IMG/VR virus record: IMGVR_UViG_3300021090_000054
Location: 1-42,739 of that record
Length of the DNA: 42,739 bases
Strand: one strand, 5' to 3'
Source: a virus
Part shown: positions 40,655 through 42,739 of the stretch, piece by piece
Layout of the letters: each line of letters opens with the position of its first letter
Position numbering within the stretch: position 1 is the first letter of the stretch
Made by a program: the position numbers and the translations under genes
Notes under the pieces: generated by a model
What the model was told of the DNA's origin: nothing
Databases searched by the model: none
What the model saw: only the letters and a program-made list of their open reading frames with translations

Positions 40655-42739
40655 TTAGAACTTCAGACCCTTCGAATCAAAGTAATTATCAAAGAATCCC
40701 TTGATGTCAGTTTCACCCTGCGATGCCGTCTTAGCCATTGGGAGAATTACTTCACCCGAGTTCAGAAGGCCAACCATAGGAATGGAAGCCTGTCGTGTCA
40801 TTGCTGGCTGACGTGCCAAAATGTTCTTGAAGCTCTCAAATCCTGCGTCATTCCACTTCATAATGTCGTTGACCTGTGAATCAACCTGAGCCTCACTAAT
40901 CATGCCCTTGGAAACCATTTGGTTAGCAAGTTCATATGCTCTCTTGATACGGCCCTTGTACGACTCAACTTCCTCTGCCTTCTTGGCTGTGGCATGTTCC
41001 TGCGTCAGTTTAGAGGCGAAGTCTTTACTCTCCGCATCACCGGCACCGAACAGTTCCTTCCAATACTTGACGGCATCAGCGTCAACGCCATGGGAAACCA
41101 GCTTGTCAACATCTTCAGACTTCATCTTGCCTTCGGAGACAAGCGCCTGAATCATCTCGGCCTGCTTCTTTACGCGAGGTGGCATATTAGCCAACTCAAG
41201 CATGGCGTCCTGGATATCCTTGGCAACATGGAACGCTGCGCCATCGACCTTTGGAGTTACATCCAAGTTACCGGCGTCAACCGCGCTAACACTACCACCT
41301 GGGTGTGCATCGTTAGACAGTTCATTAAACCCAAGCAAGCCCTTCTCGGCAAGCTTAACACGTGCCTGAGCACGACCTTCTTTAGTTGTTAGTTCCAATT
41401 TGTCTCCTGCTGTAACTGTGGTAACTTCATCTCCTGGTTGAATTGGGATAACCTGATTAGAGCCAGACGCCTTCTCAACTTTGACTTCAGTCGCGTCAGC
41501 AGTATCAACCGATCCCTTGCCAATATTGCTCAAGAATTTATCAAATGCACCGGCTGTATCTTCAGCTGGTTCATCCTTTGCCGCATCACAATCTTCGGTC
41601 TCGCAATCCACGGCTGGGGCATCGTCCTTGTCCGAGAAAATCTCATCCAAAATACCCTTATCTTCATCCTTAGCCTCAGCAACCTCTTCGGCTTGTGCTC
41701 GCTTCTCAAGTTCGGCAGTTCCGTAAGCATACTTAACAACTGCTTCCATCAACTTACCAGTCTCTCCAAGCATAGCCCTTGCATCCTTGACGGCTGAAAT
41801 GGTTAGCTCATTCAGATAGTCACGCTGCTCTTCGGACATGGAAGCATAAGCCTCCTTGTACACGCGCTTGGCCGTGTCGATCTCGCGCATATGCTTTGCC
41901 AAAGAGGTAATGGTCTCATCAATGCCCTCTTGCAACATCCCATTTACACGCTTACGCATTGACTGCAATTGAGCTGCCGTCTTTGGACCCTCTTCGAACT
42001 CTGCGTCATCGGCCGGAGCAACGTCTGGCATTGCGTCCGCATCTTCAGCAACTGGTCCGCTGACCTTGTCACGAAGATCACTAAGCTTTTCTCCCATCTC
42101 ATCTTGTAGAGATTGAAGATCACTCACGATTTCTGCTGGGTCCCCACCCTCAGCGCCGACATCTTTCGGAGCCTCAAGAGGAGGAAGATCTCCAGCCGGA
42201 GCAGCTTCTGGAGCCGGAGCTGGCGGAGGTGGTGGCGCAGCTTGAGCGCTCTTCAACAGAGCAGACGCGGTAGCTTCGAAACCTTCACTCTGGATACGGC
42301 TCAGAAGTGACTTGCCAAAACGCTCAGTTGCAACTGCATCATACAACGAATCGGAATTACCCTTGGTGATTTGCTCAACCGAGGCACGAAGAATTGGTTT
42401 GTCATTTGCGAACACAATCCAGCTCGAAGCTGACTTGTTGACGCGGCCATCTGGAAGAGCAACCTTCTCAAAACGAGCCTTCAAAGATGCACGAAGCAGC
42501 TTCTCTTTCTCTGGAAGATCGTCTCCATAAAGACCATCAACCTTACCAACCTCTGGGAATGGCTTCTTTCCAACCATGTTCTTGTGCTCGGTACGAACCT
42601 TTCCTTCGAGAGGATCGATTGGGTACTGTTGCTTGCCTGGCTTTGGCTCTTCTGTGCCCTGGTAGTAACCCTGGCTCATCAATTGTTCCTTGGCCTTCTT
42701 GAGAGCTGCTTCGCGGAACATTGCACGCTCGTGTTCGTC
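40655..42739 (-). CDS. large acidic head core/scaffold-like protein, 5' end outside
   Basis: The frame is open through the right edge (DEHERAMFREAAL), so ATG 42721 is only a possible start. At least 694 residues. The first third contains FEKVALPDGRVNKSASSWIVFANDKPILRASVEQITKGN, in two ordered parts. A Pro/Ala linker (PPPPPAPAPEAAPAG) and an acidic coiled-coil region follow (AEDADAMPDVAPADDAEFEE). The C-terminal 150 residues are helical and conserved in feel: RIKRAYELANQMVSKGMISE, QVNDIMKWNDAGFESFKNIL, ending SIPMVGLLNSGEVILP. I recall similar tails in large-phage virion proteins. Most likely a core or scaffold-type virion protein; portal and protease genes probably lie further right. Confidence 0.7.
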   Translation of the reverse strand, partial: DEHERAMFREAALKKAKEQLMSQGYYQGTEEPKPGKQQYPIDPLEGKVRTEHKNMVGKKPFPEVGKVDGLYGDDLPEKEKLLRASLKARFEKVALPDGRVNKSASSWIVFANDKPILRASVEQITKGNSDSLYDAVATERFGKSLLSRIQSEGFEATASALLKSAQAAPPPPPAPAPEAAPAGDLPPLEAPKDVGAEGGDPAEIVSDLQSLQDEMGEKLSDLRDKVSGPVAEDADAMPDVAPADDAEFEEGPKTAAQLQSMRKRVNGMLQEGIDETITSLAKHMREIDTAKRVYKEAYASMSEEQRDYLNELTISAVKDARAMLGETGKLMEAVVKYAYGTAELEKRAQAEEVAEAKDEDKGILDEIFSDKDDAPAVDCETEDCDAAKDEPAEDTAGAFDKFLSNIGKGSVDTADATEVKVEKASGSNQVIPIQPGDEVTTVTAGDKLELTTKEGRAQARVKLAEKGLLGFNELSNDAHPGGSVSAVDAGNLDVTPKVDGAAFHVAKDIQDAMLELANMPPRVKKQAEMIQALVSEGKMKSEDVDKLVSHGVDADAVKYWKELFGAGDAESKDFASKLTQEHATAKKAEEVESYKGRIKRAYELANQMVSKGMISEAQVDSQVNDIMKWNDAGFESFKNILARQPAMTRQASIPMVGLLNSGEVILPMAKTASQGETDIKGFFDNYFDSKGLKF

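Overview
The window looks like part of a large tailed-phage (probably myovirus-like) genome, or an integrated copy of one. It covers the end of the head-assembly block and most of a tail fibre and adhesin block. Almost everything lies on the minus strand in tight order: TAATG and ATGA overlaps, gaps of a few bases, and repeated GAGGTAAAyATG-type ribosome sites. Only two genes are on the plus strand: a cysteine-rich protein cut by the left edge (3-512) and a cysteine-rich putative lipoprotein (14354-14713). Both carry cysteine patterns that I associate with secreted proteins of Myxococcota. The first is visibly richer in G+C than the phage genes. A myxobacterial or related host is therefore a reasonable but unproven guess.

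In transcription order (right to left):
- 42739-38200: large acidic scaffold/core-like protein, then a Lys/Glu/Ala-rich protein whose 3' end carries a T TTT TTA slippery site joining it to a second domain in the -1 frame, then small helical proteins.
- 38117-36798: two paralogous head or decoration proteins with a small HNH remnant between them.
- 36731-30257: chain of large virion proteins, two of them with membrane-type segments.
- 30138-28337: decoration-like protein and HK97-type major capsid protein, with RNA hairpins around them and a strong terminator after the capsid gene.
- 28197-27235: LAGLIDADG homing endonuclease with its own terminator.
- 27105-19256: fibre and adhesin genes (coiled-coil, DUF2961-like, collagen-like, Asp-box propeller and LamG modules).
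- 19149-16768: accessory cassette of membrane patatin phospholipase, cysteine desulfurase and HNH nuclease.
- 16771-11835: small connector or completion proteins, a cold-shock protein, LamG protein and a small membrane protein.
- 11809-509: large Ala-rich protein, HExxH metallopeptidase, tail proteins, and a 1783-residue beta-helix tailspike that converges on the left-edge plus-strand gene.

The most striking signal is a tripeptide, Asp-Gly-Tyr (DGY). I count about 56 copies by eye, in ten structurally unrelated virion proteins (tail and fibre proteins plus the capsid-decoration-like protein). I see none in the other proteins. It is written with GAT/GAC, GGN and TAT/TAC in all mixtures, so it is conserved as protein and not as DNA. 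It sits at coiled-coil junctions, inside beta domains, in an Asp-box and in a dense 40-residue insertion. I know of no described system that explains it. The second strong signal is the probable programmed -1 frameshift at 39652-39658.

Not seen in this window: terminase, portal, prohead protease, tail sheath/tube, tape measure, tRNAs, CRISPR arrays or replication genes. No gene-free stretch exceeds 300 bases; the longest minus-strand gap (14271-14705) holds the plus-strand lipoprotein gene.
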